This document shows positions 15,397 through 24,010 of a DNA stretch of 33,747 bases, piece by piece. Position 1 is the stretch's first letter. Each line of letters opens with the position of its first letter. Under the pieces are notes generated by a model that was not told the origin of the DNA, did no database searches, and saw nothing but the letters and a program-made list of their open reading frames with translations. Position numbers and translations under genes: made by a program. The stretch is from an uncultured Pseudobdellovibrionaceae bacterium (GTDB taxonomy: Bacteria > Bdellovibrionota > Bdellovibrionia > Bdellovibrionales > Bdellovibrionaceae), in the NCBI GenBank assembly GCA_937900305.1, contig CALCCV010000316.1, positions 1 to 33,747 of the forward strand. Reading direction: 5' to 3'.

Positions 15397-15723
15397 ATGA
15401 AAAAGAAAAAGGAGCTTCGCCTTGGAGAGACCCTCCAAAGGCTGATGCACGAGCATAACAATATGACGATTAAGGAGCTGGCTTATCAAAGCGGAGTGCC
15501 AGCTCCAACATTAGCCCACTTCAAACAAAATCGTCGACCAAAAGACCTCGAGTCAATTCAGCAAGTAGCTGACTGCTTCGGAGTAACGATCCACTACCTA
15601 CTCTTTGGTGAGGAGGAGCCTCGGGTCGCCAAATTACTCAAGACCGAAAACTCAGCGTTGGATTTGTTCTCTGGAGTTTTTGAAGTCACTGTCCGCAGGG
15701 TCAAGAAACGAGATGACTCATAG
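15397..15723 (+). CDS. XRE-family helix-turn-helix regulator
   Basis: The 108-residue DNA-binding protein has a Cro/CI-type domain at about residues 6-70: LRLGETLQRLMHEHN, TIKELAYQSGVPAPTLAHFKQ as the helix-turn-helix, then DLESIQQVADCFGVTIHYLLFGEEE. ATG 15397 gives a standard-length N terminus; an extension to 15265 adds 44 non-conserved residues. It likely controls the lipoprotein and membrane protein genes that follow, or its own promoter near the inverted repeats at 14970-15252. Confidence 0.75.
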   Translation: MKKKKELRLGETLQRLMHEHNNMTIKELAYQSGVPAPTLAHFKQNRRPKDLESIQQVADCFGVTIHYLLFGEEEPRVAKLLKTENSALDLFSGVFEVTVRRVKKRDDS

Positions 15724-15781
15724 AACGAATATATTCTCAGAAAAATTTAAAACTGTCCTGAAACAAACGAGGAGGAATGCC

Positions 15782-16789
15782 ATGAAAACAAAAATAGTGA
15801 TCGGCTTAATGGTGATGACTATGCTCTCAGCCTGCGGCGGTAGCGGAGGCGGAGGATCTGATTCTTCGCCGAGCGATGGAGGTGGATACACTCCTCCTGG
15901 CGGCGGAGGAGGAAGCACTGGTGGTGGAAACGGAAATGCAAATTACTATGCAATTCAAACTTATCCATCCAATGCCCCAATTGAGGATGTATCGGCTCCA
16001 GGGTCGGCAATAGTAATCCCGAATGAATTCTACATCGATATTATCGATGCGACCCAAGCACAGTTTGAATTCGGTGTTTACCAGCCGACTTGTCTAAACG
16101 GTGCAAGCTATAACGACTATGCCCTTGTTTTGGTAGAAGGTGGATCAAACACATCCATCTCGGCACGGGTGACTTCATCTGGGATCAACATCCAGACAAA
16201 TGCCATCGACCAAAACATTCCAGATAAAAAGAAGATCGGATCGCTGACTAGCTATTCGGGAACCTGCACGAATGGAAAGATGACCCTCTCTGGCGGCGGA
16301 TATGTATTCAGCAATGGAAAGAGCATTGTCTTTAGAGTGCCGACGACGAACTATCTTTACATTGGATTCAGTACGACAAAATTGCTGAATGCGGTGTCGA
16401 ATACAGCGAACCAAATCACCTTCGATGATGGCATGGCTAACGCTACGGCCTTTGACTACCTCTATAACGACTATACCGACATGGTGAACGGTGTTGCCAA
16501 TACTTCGGCAAATACTGCAGGCGACTCGGTAAGAGTTTTTAACGGTACAGTCAAGATTGGAAGCAACCTCACCACAACGATGATCCCAAATGGATCGGTC
16601 GATGTAACTGCAGCACATACGGTTCTAAGCGGAGCAAGTCGCCACTACGAGACAATAATCGCAGACTTCTCGGGTCGTAAGGTTGTCTTCGCCGCCGACT
16701 CGGGCGGAGGCGTAGCCTGCACTAATCAAGGTGGCAACTACTCAACTTGCGATGGACTAAGCCGACTCTTCCTCGCGGTCGAGCAATAA
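15782..16789 (+). CDS. Secreted glycine-rich lipoprotein, function unknown
   Basis: The 335-residue protein has a type II signal: MKTKIVIGLMVMTMLSAC, with lipobox LSAC and Cys18 as the modified residue. A Gly/Ser-rich linker (about 19-55) tethers a Thr/Ser/Asn-rich, beta-type domain. The C terminus has two cysteines (VACTNQGG and YSTCDGL) that may pair. GAGGAGG before ATG 15782 decides the start. No family is recognised. The polytopic membrane protein starts 26 bases after its stop, so they are likely co-transcribed, and a surface or envelope role is probable. Confidence 0.7.
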   Translation: MKTKIVIGLMVMTMLSACGGSGGGGSDSSPSDGGGYTPPGGGGGSTGGGNGNANYYAIQTYPSNAPIEDVSAPGSAIVIPNEFYIDIIDATQAQFEFGVYQPTCLNGASYNDYALVLVEGGSNTSISARVTSSGINIQTNAIDQNIPDKKKIGSLTSYSGTCTNGKMTLSGGGYVFSNGKSIVFRVPTTNYLYIGFSTTKLLNAVSNTANQITFDDGMANATAFDYLYNDYTDMVNGVANTSANTAGDSVRVFNGTVKIGSNLTTTMIPNGSVDVTAAHTVLSGASRHYETIIADFSGRKVVFAADSGGGVACTNQGGNYSTCDGLSRLFLAVEQ

Positions 16790-16815
16790 CGGTGAAAGGA
16801 ACAGATGGAGGAGTT

Positions 16816-17826
16816 ATGGGATTAGGAAGACTGGTTGGAAGCCAAAGATTTAGAGCAATCTCAAATGTTGTAAGACTCTCGATTCTACCTTCGCTCATCG
16901 CCATCGCGGCCTCAGAAGTATGGACGAAGCCAATTATTCAGAAGACAGGATCGGCGATGTACCTTCTCACGGGGACCATGACGGTCCTCGTGGGAATGCT
17001 GATCCTCTCGGTTATCGATTCCAAAGAAGAAAACGAAGGAATCTATATCAGCGGATTTCTGCAAGGCCTTGTGAATGCCCTAGAGTCCACAATTCGCAAA
17101 GTCTGCAAGATGCTAAAATATCCTGCTTACCTCATGGTGGCTCTTGGGGGTATCTCCACTCCGATCTTCGCAGTCTTTGCAAAGCGAGATGAGTTTCAGG
17201 AGATGCCTGTAGCAATCATTCCAGATGGAACAGTCAATCTCATATTTTTTAACATCCTATCCATTATCGCCATAGCGCTTATCACCTCAGGATTTCAGCT
17301 CCCAATTTATCGGTCTTACCGAGTGCTAAAAAGCTTCGACGAATTCATGCGAGCAAAGGGCGATTCATCGTTTGTAGAATACCAGCCAATACTTGGAGAC
17401 TGGGTTCCTACACTTACTTTTTATCTGCTACGAATTTTAAGGAACTTATCCACCCTTGTTTTTAACGCCTTAGTATTCATCAATAGAGTAATCCCGTTAA
17501 AAAAGATCCTCTACATTTTTAGACCGTTGATTTGGTTTTCAGAATGGATGGTATTTGCAACGAGTTGGAGTGTATGGGCCATACACCAACTTCTGATACT
17601 AATCCTTAGATGGTCGGCTTCGCTGGCAACCTTTGCTCTGTATTTCGGTCTCTTGTACTTCAACTCAAAAAATCTAATTAGCCACATTGCAAACATGGAT
17701 TTAGGAACGGCGATTCAGTTCGCAGCAATGTTTCTTCTTACATTTTACACCTTCGCCACAGCCTATCTCTTCCATGACGACATGAAAGAGTTTGCTCGAG
17801 CGAGTCTTAAGGAGACCCTTGTTTGA
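16816..17826 (+). CDS. Polytopic inner-membrane protein, function unknown
   Basis: The 336-residue protein starts at ATG 16816 with GGAGGAG immediately upstream; an earlier in-frame start at 16747 lies inside the lipoprotein gene. I count about seven hydrophobic segments, including LTGTMTVLVGMLILSVI, YLMVALGGISTPIFAVF, FFNILSIIAIALITSGF, LLILILRWSASLATFALYFGLLYF and TAIQFAAMFLLTFYTFATAYLF. A basic loop follows residue 175. No family is recognised. It is probably functionally linked to the lipoprotein gene just upstream. Confidence 0.65.
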   Translation: MGLGRLVGSQRFRAISNVVRLSILPSLIAIAASEVWTKPIIQKTGSAMYLLTGTMTVLVGMLILSVIDSKEENEGIYISGFLQGLVNALESTIRKVCKMLKYPAYLMVALGGISTPIFAVFAKRDEFQEMPVAIIPDGTVNLIFFNILSIIAIALITSGFQLPIYRSYRVLKSFDEFMRAKGDSSFVEYQPILGDWVPTLTFYLLRILRNLSTLVFNALVFINRVIPLKKILYIFRPLIWFSEWMVFATSWSVWAIHQLLILILRWSASLATFALYFGLLYFNSKNLISHIANMDLGTAIQFAAMFLLTFYTFATAYLFHDDMKEFARASLKETLV

Positions 17827-17890
17827 GCTAAGAAAATTTCTGCCGAACCAACCACGTAAACTGCAAAGCCGACACTGTCTTCCTAAATTA

Positions 17891-19168
17891 TCATAGCGTC
17901 GAAGCCACTTTCTTTAAGGGTATCCAAAAACTAAATGCCGAGCCTTTTCCGACTTCGCTTTGTACGTCAACTTGACCGCCGTGTTGCTCAATAATTTTCT
18001 TTACAATTGCGAGGCCAATTCCCGAACTGCTTTCTCTTTCGGTTGGCCGCACGCTTGTTTTGCCGAACTCTTTAAACAGCTTCGAGAACTCGCTTTGCGG
18101 AATTCCTAAGCCCTGATCGATAATTTCAAAGTGAAGCCGGTGATTATTCGCCTTTATAAGTAGCCGAATGATGGTGTCACGATTGGAATACTTCACCGCA
18201 TTTGAAATTAGATTGTCTAGCGCTCGTCGTATCTTCATGGGATCAAAAATGGTTTTTTGAAAACCATTGAGATTACACTCTGGGGTAAAGGTAATTGCTT
18301 TTTTCGACGCTAAGTCTTTTGCGCCTTCTGTCACTTCAGAGATGAATTTTTCTAGTAATACTTCGCAGGGCTCCAACTTGTTTCCTTGAAAATTGAGGTG
18401 ATTGAATTCTGCCAACTCGTCAAGAAGGTCATGCATATGAAATGCGTTTCTCTGAAGGGTTTCAAAAATTTTTCTAGCATCGTGATCTAAGTTTTCATAC
18501 CAAGCCTCATCTTGCGCAATCTGCAGAAATCCTTGGATAACTCCCAGAGGGGATTTGAGATCGTGAAGAAGCATCCGGATATTTTGACCAGTACTTCTAC
18601 CCCTCACGGCTTCTTGGCGAAGGCGGTCCTGGCTAATCACAAAAGAAAGTTCGTCGGCAATTTCGAGATAGATTTCTATGTGCTCTAATTTATAGGTGTC
18701 AGTCTTCCCACTGGAAAAAAACACTATGCCGATAGGTACGCCATCGGAGTAAACAGGACATGTAAGGCTAGATCGAATACCGTCTGCAAGAGCAAGCTTT
18801 GTAGATTCCGATTTGGGTTTTTGGATGCTGTATTGAACTAAGTCATTAATAATTCTTGGGTGACCAGAATCCAATATCTGTTTCAGACTACTGTTATCCA
18901 AGGGGCCACAATATCCGGGCCCCAGTTGCTCGCCCCGCATTTTAGATTTCATCCACTTCGAACAAAGCTGATTTCCTTCGACCAAGGCAATTCCAATTCG
19001 GTCATACGGAATGATCGTATTGAGGGAATTATAAAGAAAATCCAAAACGCTTTCAAAATTGTCACCCGCAGCTATCTGATGATTGATCTCACGCATCAGC
19101 CGTCCAAACTTGAACTGCGCATCCCGTATCGTCGATGATTGTGATGGTTCATTAATTGGTAGTGACAT
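17891..19168 (-). CDS. Soluble sensor histidine kinase with GAF domain
   Basis: The 425-residue protein lacks membrane segments. A GAF-type sensor domain spans about 30-180. The dimerisation and phosphoacceptor helix has LLHDLKSPLGVIQGF with His202. The ATP-binding domain shows the N box (RRALDNLISNAVKYSN), the G1 box (IIDQGLGIP) and the G2 box (SSGIGLAIVKKIIEQHGG). AAAGGAGC precedes ATG 19168. It is the last gene of the leftward nitrogen-oxide operon, only 25 bases after the SCO gene. A cytosolic sensor in this place suggests control of, or response to, NO or redox state. No response regulator is adjacent, so the partner is unknown. The GAF domain shows no obvious haem or Fe-S cysteine cluster. 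Confidence 0.88.
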   Translation of the reverse strand: MSLPINEPSQSSTIRDAQFKFGRLMREINHQIAAGDNFESVLDFLYNSLNTIIPYDRIGIALVEGNQLCSKWMKSKMRGEQLGPGYCGPLDNSSLKQILDSGHPRIINDLVQYSIQKPKSESTKLALADGIRSSLTCPVYSDGVPIGIVFFSSGKTDTYKLEHIEIYLEIADELSFVISQDRLRQEAVRGRSTGQNIRMLLHDLKSPLGVIQGFLQIAQDEAWYENLDHDARKIFETLQRNAFHMHDLLDELAEFNHLNFQGNKLEPCEVLLEKFISEVTEGAKDLASKKAITFTPECNLNGFQKTIFDPMKIRRALDNLISNAVKYSNRDTIIRLLIKANNHRLHFEIIDQGLGIPQSEFSKLFKEFGKTSVRPTERESSSGIGLAIVKKIIEQHGGQVDVQSEVGKGSAFSFWIPLKKVASTL

Positions 19169-19193
19169 TTGAATGCTCCTTTTTAGGACCCTT

Positions 19194-19772
19194 TTAAAGA
19201 TTCATTTTAATTTTTTTAACGAATTCTCCTTGAGGGGTTTTTATTCCTTCTTTTTGCGCAATGACTTCGCCATTGCCATTTAAAAAATAAATAATATTTG
19301 AATGGATAAAGTCTCCGTTTGGGAGTCGTTTATAGCGTACCCCCAACGCTGCCGCCAGTTCCGCCACAGCATCGGCATTCGACGTAAAAAGTCCCCAGTG
19401 CGAGGGCAACTTTCGCTTTTCAGAAAAAGTCCGCAGCGAATTGGGCGTCTCGCGGAACGAATCCAGTGAAAAAATAGAAACATCAACCTTATTTTTCTGT
19501 TTCGTATCTACTTCTTTAGCAATTTCTTTCAGGTCTTCTACAATGAGTGGACAAGCGGTATCGCATCTTGTGTATAACATGACTAAAAGACGTGGACTGC
19601 CGCGAAAGCTGGCAAGTTTTGCGCTTACTCCTTTTTGATTCTTCCATTCGGATTCTAAATGAAAAATGGAAGTTCCAGGCAATGCAGGCTGGGCCTTTAG
19701 CTCGGCCCCGTGATTCTCATGTGCGAGCGATATCTGACAAAAAACTAACAGCATCGAAAAAATTAACTTCAT
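19194..19772 (-). CDS. SCO1/SenC/PrrC copper chaperone
   Basis: SCO proteins deliver copper to, or reduce thiols of, cupro-oxidase centres on the periplasmic side. The 192-residue protein has a signal peptide (LIFSMLLVFCQISLA, about residues 3-17) and a thioredoxin-like fold. The copper motif CDTACP has Cys70 and Cys74, and the conserved distal His157 is in DFIHSN. ATG 19772 overlaps the nirV stop by 4 bases, so translation is coupled. In this operon it most likely serves the Cu centres of NirK or of the CcoN-like oxidase. Confidence 0.88.
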   Translation of the reverse strand: MKLIFSMLLVFCQISLAHENHGAELKAQPALPGTSIFHLESEWKNQKGVSAKLASFRGSPRLLVMLYTRCDTACPLIVEDLKEIAKEVDTKQKNKVDVSIFSLDSFRETPNSLRTFSEKRKLPSHWGLFTSNADAVAELAAALGVRYKRLPNGDFIHSNIIYFLNGNGEVIAQKEGIKTPQGEFVKKIKMNL

Positions 19773-20506
19773 TTTGAGCCTCTCATATTGTCCTTTACGC
19801 ATCGAAAGCCTAAATTTGCAGAGTCGTATTTTGCGGTGAGACTGCTGCGAAATGCGAATCTCATAAAAGTCGCATAAAGGGTTGGATCTTTGGCTTTCAG
19901 TGCAGCACCACCACAAAAGAGAGAGTCCGTTGATGATCCCCCTCGAGAATCACCAGACATAATTGCTTCTGCAAAATTGTCGACCCATTCCCAGACGAGT
20001 CCATGCGTATCCTTTATACCGAACCTATTGCCTCGGTCTTGACCAACAGTTCTTAGTTTTGATCCAGGCTTTGCATACCACTGAAGAATCTTAGACTCTA
20101 ATTTAGGATTCTGCGCATCGCTAAATACTTCCCATTCAGCAATTGTGGGCAGTCTCTTTCCATATGTTGCACAGTACTTTCGGGCCGCAAACCAAGATAC
20201 GTGAGTGACTGGATAGTCTGACTCAGCTTTTACAAACGCTGTGTCGGAAATCCAATGGGAAAGGTAACCACTACTGGCGTAGAGCGATGGGATATTTGAT
20301 CTAGAAAAATCAGGATTAGATCTGATGAACTCAAGAAACTCATTGTTAGTAACCGGAGTTTCATCAACTAAAAGCGGGCCAACCTTTGTACTGATCTCGC
20401 CCGGATCTCGAAATACTGGAACATAAAGGGCCTCCGACAATTTAACTTCTTTGCCAAAAACAGATGGCGAGAAAGTTAAAAATAAAATGAAGGCCGAATA
20501 TATCAT
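19769..20506 (-). CDS. nirV: NirV-like formylglycine-generating-enzyme family protein
   Basis: The 245-residue protein has an N-terminal signal peptide (about 1-18) and the SUMF1/FGE-sulfatase fold: VDETPVTNNEFLEFI, YPVTHVSWFAARKYCATYGKRLPTIAEWE, GLVWEWVDNF and a terminal NLGFRCVKD. Genes of this family next to copper nitrite reductase genes are called nirV; their biochemical role is unproven, although they are associated with NirK maturation. The start overlaps the nirK stop (ATGA). Only one cysteine lies in the usual catalytic region, so sulfatase-activating chemistry should not be assumed. Confidence 0.8.
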   Translation of the reverse strand: MIYSAFILFLTFSPSVFGKEVKLSEALYVPVFRDPGEISTKVGPLLVDETPVTNNEFLEFIRSNPDFSRSNIPSLYASSGYLSHWISDTAFVKAESDYPVTHVSWFAARKYCATYGKRLPTIAEWEVFSDAQNPKLESKILQWYAKPGSKLRTVGQDRGNRFGIKDTHGLVWEWVDNFAEAIMSGDSRGGSSTDSLFCGGAALKAKDPTLYATFMRFAFRSSLTAKYDSANLGFRCVKDNMRGSK

Positions 20507-21972
20507 TTTACACTTTTCACTTCGTCGACCGTGACCGCGTCGCCCTTATTTCCAAAACTGTTACGCACAAAGGTCAGAACACTAGCAACATCGTCGTCCG
20601 ATAGGCCAAGTGCGGGCATGACGCTATTGTAGGTTTTGCCGTTCACAGTCACCGAGCCCTCAAGACCATGTTTGACAATTTTGATTGAACGTTTCTTATC
20701 TGCCATTAAAAAATCGGAATTTGCTAAAGGAGGAAACGCATTGGGTATGCCCTGTCCATTTTCTTGATGGCAGGCTGCGCAGTTTGTTTTGAAAACAATG
20801 GCCCCTGCTTTCATGCGTTCTTCAAAATTTGTCGGAGCGGGCGCTTTCTTTTGTTCCATTGAAATAGGTTGAATAGCTTGGCCTTCCGGAAGGTAAATGG
20901 CGTCTACTGTTTTTCCTGTATAGACTCGCGGATTATGTTCACCTTCAATTTTTAGCATGCCAATCGCACCTTTATTAAAAGCTCGAAAAAGTGAGTGATC
21001 GACCAATATGAGATTACCAGGACCATCCACTTTAAAGTCGACGATTGCAGCTCCACCCGCAGGAACAATTGTGGTCTGAACATTCTTTTGACTCGGAATA
21101 ATTCCACCTTCTTGATAAACGTGATCAAAAATTTCGCCGATGACGTGAAAAGAAGAGATAAGGCCGGGCCCACCATTTCCGACGAAAAGTCGCACGGTCT
21201 GACCAATATCAGCCTTTAAAGACTGCTCTCCGGCAACCGCACCAACGGAACCGTTGAACACCACATACTCAGGTTGTTCACGAATCGCTTTTTCCATGTC
21301 AAAAGACTGTAAGCCACGTTCTCCAAATTTTCCTTTAGTGTAGAATTCGCCCTGGACTAAATAGTATTCACGATCAACCTTAGGAAGGCCATCTTTGGGT
21401 TCGACAAGTATTAGTCCATACATGCCATTTCCGACATGCATACCGACAGGCGCTGTTGCGCAATGGTAGATAAAGAGGCCAGCATTAAGAGCCCTAAAAG
21501 AGAATGTCGATTTGTGGCCGGGCGCCGTAAATGAACCCTCTGCGCCACCGCCTTGTCCAGTCACTGCATGCAGATCAATATTGTGTGGCAATTTATTCGA
21601 CGGGTGATTTGCCAAGGTGAAGTCAACATAGTCTCCTTCGCGAATTCTAAGCATTGGACCGGGAACGGTGCCACCGAATGTCCAGAAAGTGTAATCCACA
21701 CCATCAGAAAGCCTTTTTACAACTTCCCGAACCTCAACTTCAATGGCCACACGTGCTGGAGACTTTCTATTAATGGGCGGCGGAACTTGCGGAGGAGGAA
21801 GAAGTTGCGCTGACTCTTTTGGAAGCTTATCAATATCAACGTTATCTGTTGCGATTTTTGAAGACGTAGATTCCCACTTGTTTTCAGTGTTCTTATCAAA
21901 GCAAGAAACCAAAACCATGCTCATCGAAAAAACGATTGTCGATGTTGTTACAAAAAATACTGACCTTTTCAT
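20503..21972 (-). CDS. nirK: Copper nitrite reductase with C-terminal cytochrome c domain, lipoprotein
   Basis: NirK reduces nitrite to nitric oxide. The 489-residue protein starts at ATG 21972 (GGGAG upstream). The signal ends in LVSC, with Cys24 as a probable lipid anchor. Type 1 copper ligands are His130, Cys171, His179 and Met184 (HCATAPVGMHVGNGMYG). Type 2 ligands are His135, His170 and a later His in the VDHSLF segment, and the catalytic Asp is in NIDLH. The GMHVGNGMYG spacing is the compact type. A c-type haem domain follows from about 390, with CAACH and a VMPAL methionine ligand. The fused haem can feed electrons straight into the copper core. The domain is highly similar to the separate cytochrome at 28390. 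It overlaps nirV and lies 32 bases after azurin. Confidence 0.93.
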   Translation of the reverse strand: MKRSVFFVTTSTIVFSMSMVLVSCFDKNTENKWESTSSKIATDNVDIDKLPKESAQLLPPPQVPPPINRKSPARVAIEVEVREVVKRLSDGVDYTFWTFGGTVPGPMLRIREGDYVDFTLANHPSNKLPHNIDLHAVTGQGGGAEGSFTAPGHKSTFSFRALNAGLFIYHCATAPVGMHVGNGMYGLILVEPKDGLPKVDREYYLVQGEFYTKGKFGERGLQSFDMEKAIREQPEYVVFNGSVGAVAGEQSLKADIGQTVRLFVGNGGPGLISSFHVIGEIFDHVYQEGGIIPSQKNVQTTIVPAGGAAIVDFKVDGPGNLILVDHSLFRAFNKGAIGMLKIEGEHNPRVYTGKTVDAIYLPEGQAIQPISMEQKKAPAPTNFEERMKAGAIVFKTNCAACHQENGQGIPNAFPPLANSDFLMADKKRSIKIVKHGLEGSVTVNGKTYNSVMPALGLSDDDVASVLTFVRNSFGNKGDAVTVDEVKSVK

Positions 21973-22004
21973 TGTTATTCTCCCTTCAAATAATCGCAAA
22001 AAAT

Positions 22005-22442
22005 CTACTTCACAGTTAAGATGCCCTTCATCGTCATTGCGTGGCCCGGAAAACTACAAATGAACGGGTAGTCTCCAGGTTTGGTAGGAGCTACAAAATC
22101 AATGGTGTCGGTCTTCTTTGGATCAACAAGCTTTGTATGGGCAAGAACGTCAGGTCCAATCGCGAGCCAACCTTTTGCAGCTCCTGCTGTAATACTATCT
22201 TGTGCTATTTTGTCGGCTGTACCTGGAGCAGTGAGGACCCAATTGTGTTGCATGCTCGAAGTATTATTAAAAGTGAGCTTTACTTTCTCCCCAGCCTTCA
22301 CAGTAAACGCTGTTTGATCGAATAGAAGTTGCTCACCTTTTGGCGATATTTTTAATGTTGCGGCTTGTGATGCAAAAGACAATGCAAACGTGAAAAATGC
22401 GGTAACAATATTGATTGCTATAGCCATGGTCTTTAAGTTCAT
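22005..22442 (-). CDS. Azurin-type periplasmic cupredoxin
   Basis: The 145-residue blue-copper electron carrier has a signal peptide (FFTFALSFASQA, cleavage about 27-28). The copper ligands sit at azurin spacing: His66 (MQHNWVL), Cys129, His134 and Met138 (ICSFPGHAMTMKG). It probably donates electrons to NirK or to the oxidase encoded divergently. It overlaps the NsrR gene stop by 4 bases and ends 32 bases before nirK. Confidence 0.9.
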   Translation of the reverse strand: MNLKTMAIAINIVTAFFTFALSFASQAATLKISPKGEQLLFDQTAFTVKAGEKVKLTFNNTSSMQHNWVLTAPGTADKIAQDSITAGAAKGWLAIGPDVLAHTKLVDPKKTDTIDFVAPTKPGDYPFICSFPGHAMTMKGILTVK

Positions 22443-22876
22443 AAAATCTCCTTCATATTATTGTTTATATTACGTTTATTTGGTTTTGGTGTCACATCAT
22501 TAAGCGTCTTTTGGGCAAGTGAGCTTAAAAAAGCCTCCAATGCGTCAGATAGGCTCTTTCTTAAAAAGCAATTTCTTAGAAAGGTGCAGCCACACTTCTC
22601 ACATGAAAAGCACTCAGCGAGATTAAATGTCTCGGTTTGATAGATAATATCCCTAAGAGTTTTCTCTCCTGTCTCTTCCTTGATAAGCAGGCCGCCGGCC
22701 CGCCCTCGTGTTGTATCAATCAAGTTAAGCTTTGCGAGCTGATTTGAAACCTTAATCAGATTGTTTCGGGAAACAGCGAGCTTCTCCGAAAGCTCGCTTA
22801 ATGTAATGGGCTTTTGCTCTTGATTTAGATACATCAAAACTCGAAGCGAATAATCTGTGTGAGCCGTCAAATGCAT
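22439..22876 (-). CDS. nsrR: NsrR-type Rrf2 family NO-sensing repressor
   Basis: NsrR proteins carry an Fe-S cluster that is destroyed by NO, lifting repression. The 145-residue protein starts MHLTAHTDYSLRVLMYL, typical of NsrR; ATG 22876 has AAAGGA 8-9 bases upstream, preferred over TTG 22882. A winged helix (LSELSEKLAVSRNNLIKVSNQLAKL) precedes the cysteines. Cys92, Cys97 and Cys103 have exactly the E. coli NsrR spacing (C-x4-C-x5-C); Cys89 and Cys95 are extra. Placement inside the nirK operon suggests self-regulation of both divergent operons through the 26152-26267 region. Confidence 0.87.
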   Translation of the reverse strand: MHLTAHTDYSLRVLMYLNQEQKPITLSELSEKLAVSRNNLIKVSNQLAKLNLIDTTRGRAGGLLIKEETGEKTLRDIIYQTETFNLAECFSCEKCGCTFLRNCFLRKSLSDALEAFLSSLAQKTLNDVTPKPNKRNINNNMKEIL

Positions 22877-22888
22877 TTCCAAAATCCT

Positions 22889-24010
22889 TTAGCAAGAAGG
22901 CTTAGCTTGCGGTCCTGGCCTGAAAATTCTTGGCAAAAACGTCCAACACCAGCTGCCAACTGCAAGTATCCAAAATGTTGCCGCCAAATGAAGAAAGCTT
23001 ACTTTCCATAAGCCCTCTGCAAACCCATATAGAATTCTAAATATGACTCCGAGAACGAGAAAGAACACGAGACACCAAAGCGCTGGAGACTGAATTTCTA
23101 AATCAACAGAGTAAGATCCATGCGCTAAAGTGACGCGGGTTGCGACCGCAAAAGTAATAAGCCCAAAGCATCCAATGAAAAGCAGATGAAACCATGTCAC
23201 GAACATTATCGGCTGGATCCACGCGAGAAAAAAACTTAATGGAATCATAGCGGCAACAATTCGGACGCCATACTTTAAAGCAGAAGAGCGATTAGAGGGG
23301 CGTTGTATTTGCCACATTTTGAAAAGATATACTAGCGAAAGAGCCGTTAACCCGAGATAAGACATCGCTATTCCGCACCCAGCGAGAAAAAGCAAAAGCC
23401 CCATCAAAACCCCAGAGCAGTGAAACAAGAACCTCGGCCCCAAAGCCGTATTATTCTCAAACGCTGATGGAAGCCCTGACAGAAAAGAAAAAAACCGGGT
23501 TCCTATACCCAACACTAATAGAAGGGTTGTGCCCACATGATAAAGGTGAATTCCCATGAAAGAGTTCCCGATGAAGTGATAGCAACATCCGGTCAAGGCA
23601 AGGGTCATTGCAATTCCCATATGAGAGAAAAAAATGGGAATGGGCTTGGTCAGATTGAGAAGTCGTCTACCGCCGTAAGCAATTAGAAAGAGAACAAGTA
23701 AGGCTTGGTTCGCATAAAAATACCTCGCATCGACTTGAAAAGAAAAAGCCGTCTGACCAAGGAGTAATGCCGACGCTAAGAAGTATTCAAAACGATTAGC
23801 GCCGGGAGTGCCGCTCATGCGTGGCAATGCCGTCATTAAAAATCCCGTGATAAAGCTCCATAAAAATCCGCCAACGATAAGTTTTGAGTGAATTAAGATG
23901 ACGGGAATTTCAAACCAACCTAAATTTTGAACAAACCAAACTCCGACCGCCACCAATGCATTCAAAATACCCAGCGGAAAGAAAAGTTGATAAGGCGCAA
24001 GTGTCCTCAT
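22889..24010 (-). CDS. nnrS: NnrS family membrane protein
   Basis: NnrS proteins are haem- and copper-containing membrane proteins that protect against NO stress. The 373-residue protein is almost entirely membrane-embedded, with about ten to twelve hydrophobic segments. It carries family motifs such as PYQLFFPLGILNALVAVGVW near the start, IHSKLIVGGFLWSFITGFLMTALPR and IHLYHVGTTLLLVLGIGTRF, with conserved histidines in the second and third. The start overlaps the upstream ATPase stop, and the gene ends 12 bases before nsrR. Confidence 0.88.
   Translation of the reverse strand: MRTLAPYQLFFPLGILNALVAVGVWFVQNLGWFEIPVILIHSKLIVGGFLWSFITGFLMTALPRMSGTPGANRFEYFLASALLLGQTAFSFQVDARYFYANQALLVLFLIAYGGRRLLNLTKPIPIFFSHMGIAMTLALTGCCYHFIGNSFMGIHLYHVGTTLLLVLGIGTRFFSFLSGLPSAFENNTALGPRFLFHCSGVLMGLLLFLAGCGIAMSYLGLTALSLVYLFKMWQIQRPSNRSSALKYGVRIVAAMIPLSFFLAWIQPIMFVTWFHLLFIGCFGLITFAVATRVTLAHGSYSVDLEIQSPALWCLVFFLVLGVIFRILYGFAEGLWKVSFLHLAATFWILAVGSWCWTFLPRIFRPGPQAKPSC

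Noticed and set aside
15605..15781. Extended N terminus for the lipoprotein
   Set aside because: The extension overlaps the XRE gene in another frame; a strong ribosome binding site and a lipobox signal peptide place the start at 15782.
16175..16618. Minus-strand open frame of 147 codons inside the lipoprotein gene
   Set aside because: Low-complexity composition and a lack of initiation signals; the plus-strand lipoprotein accounts for the region.
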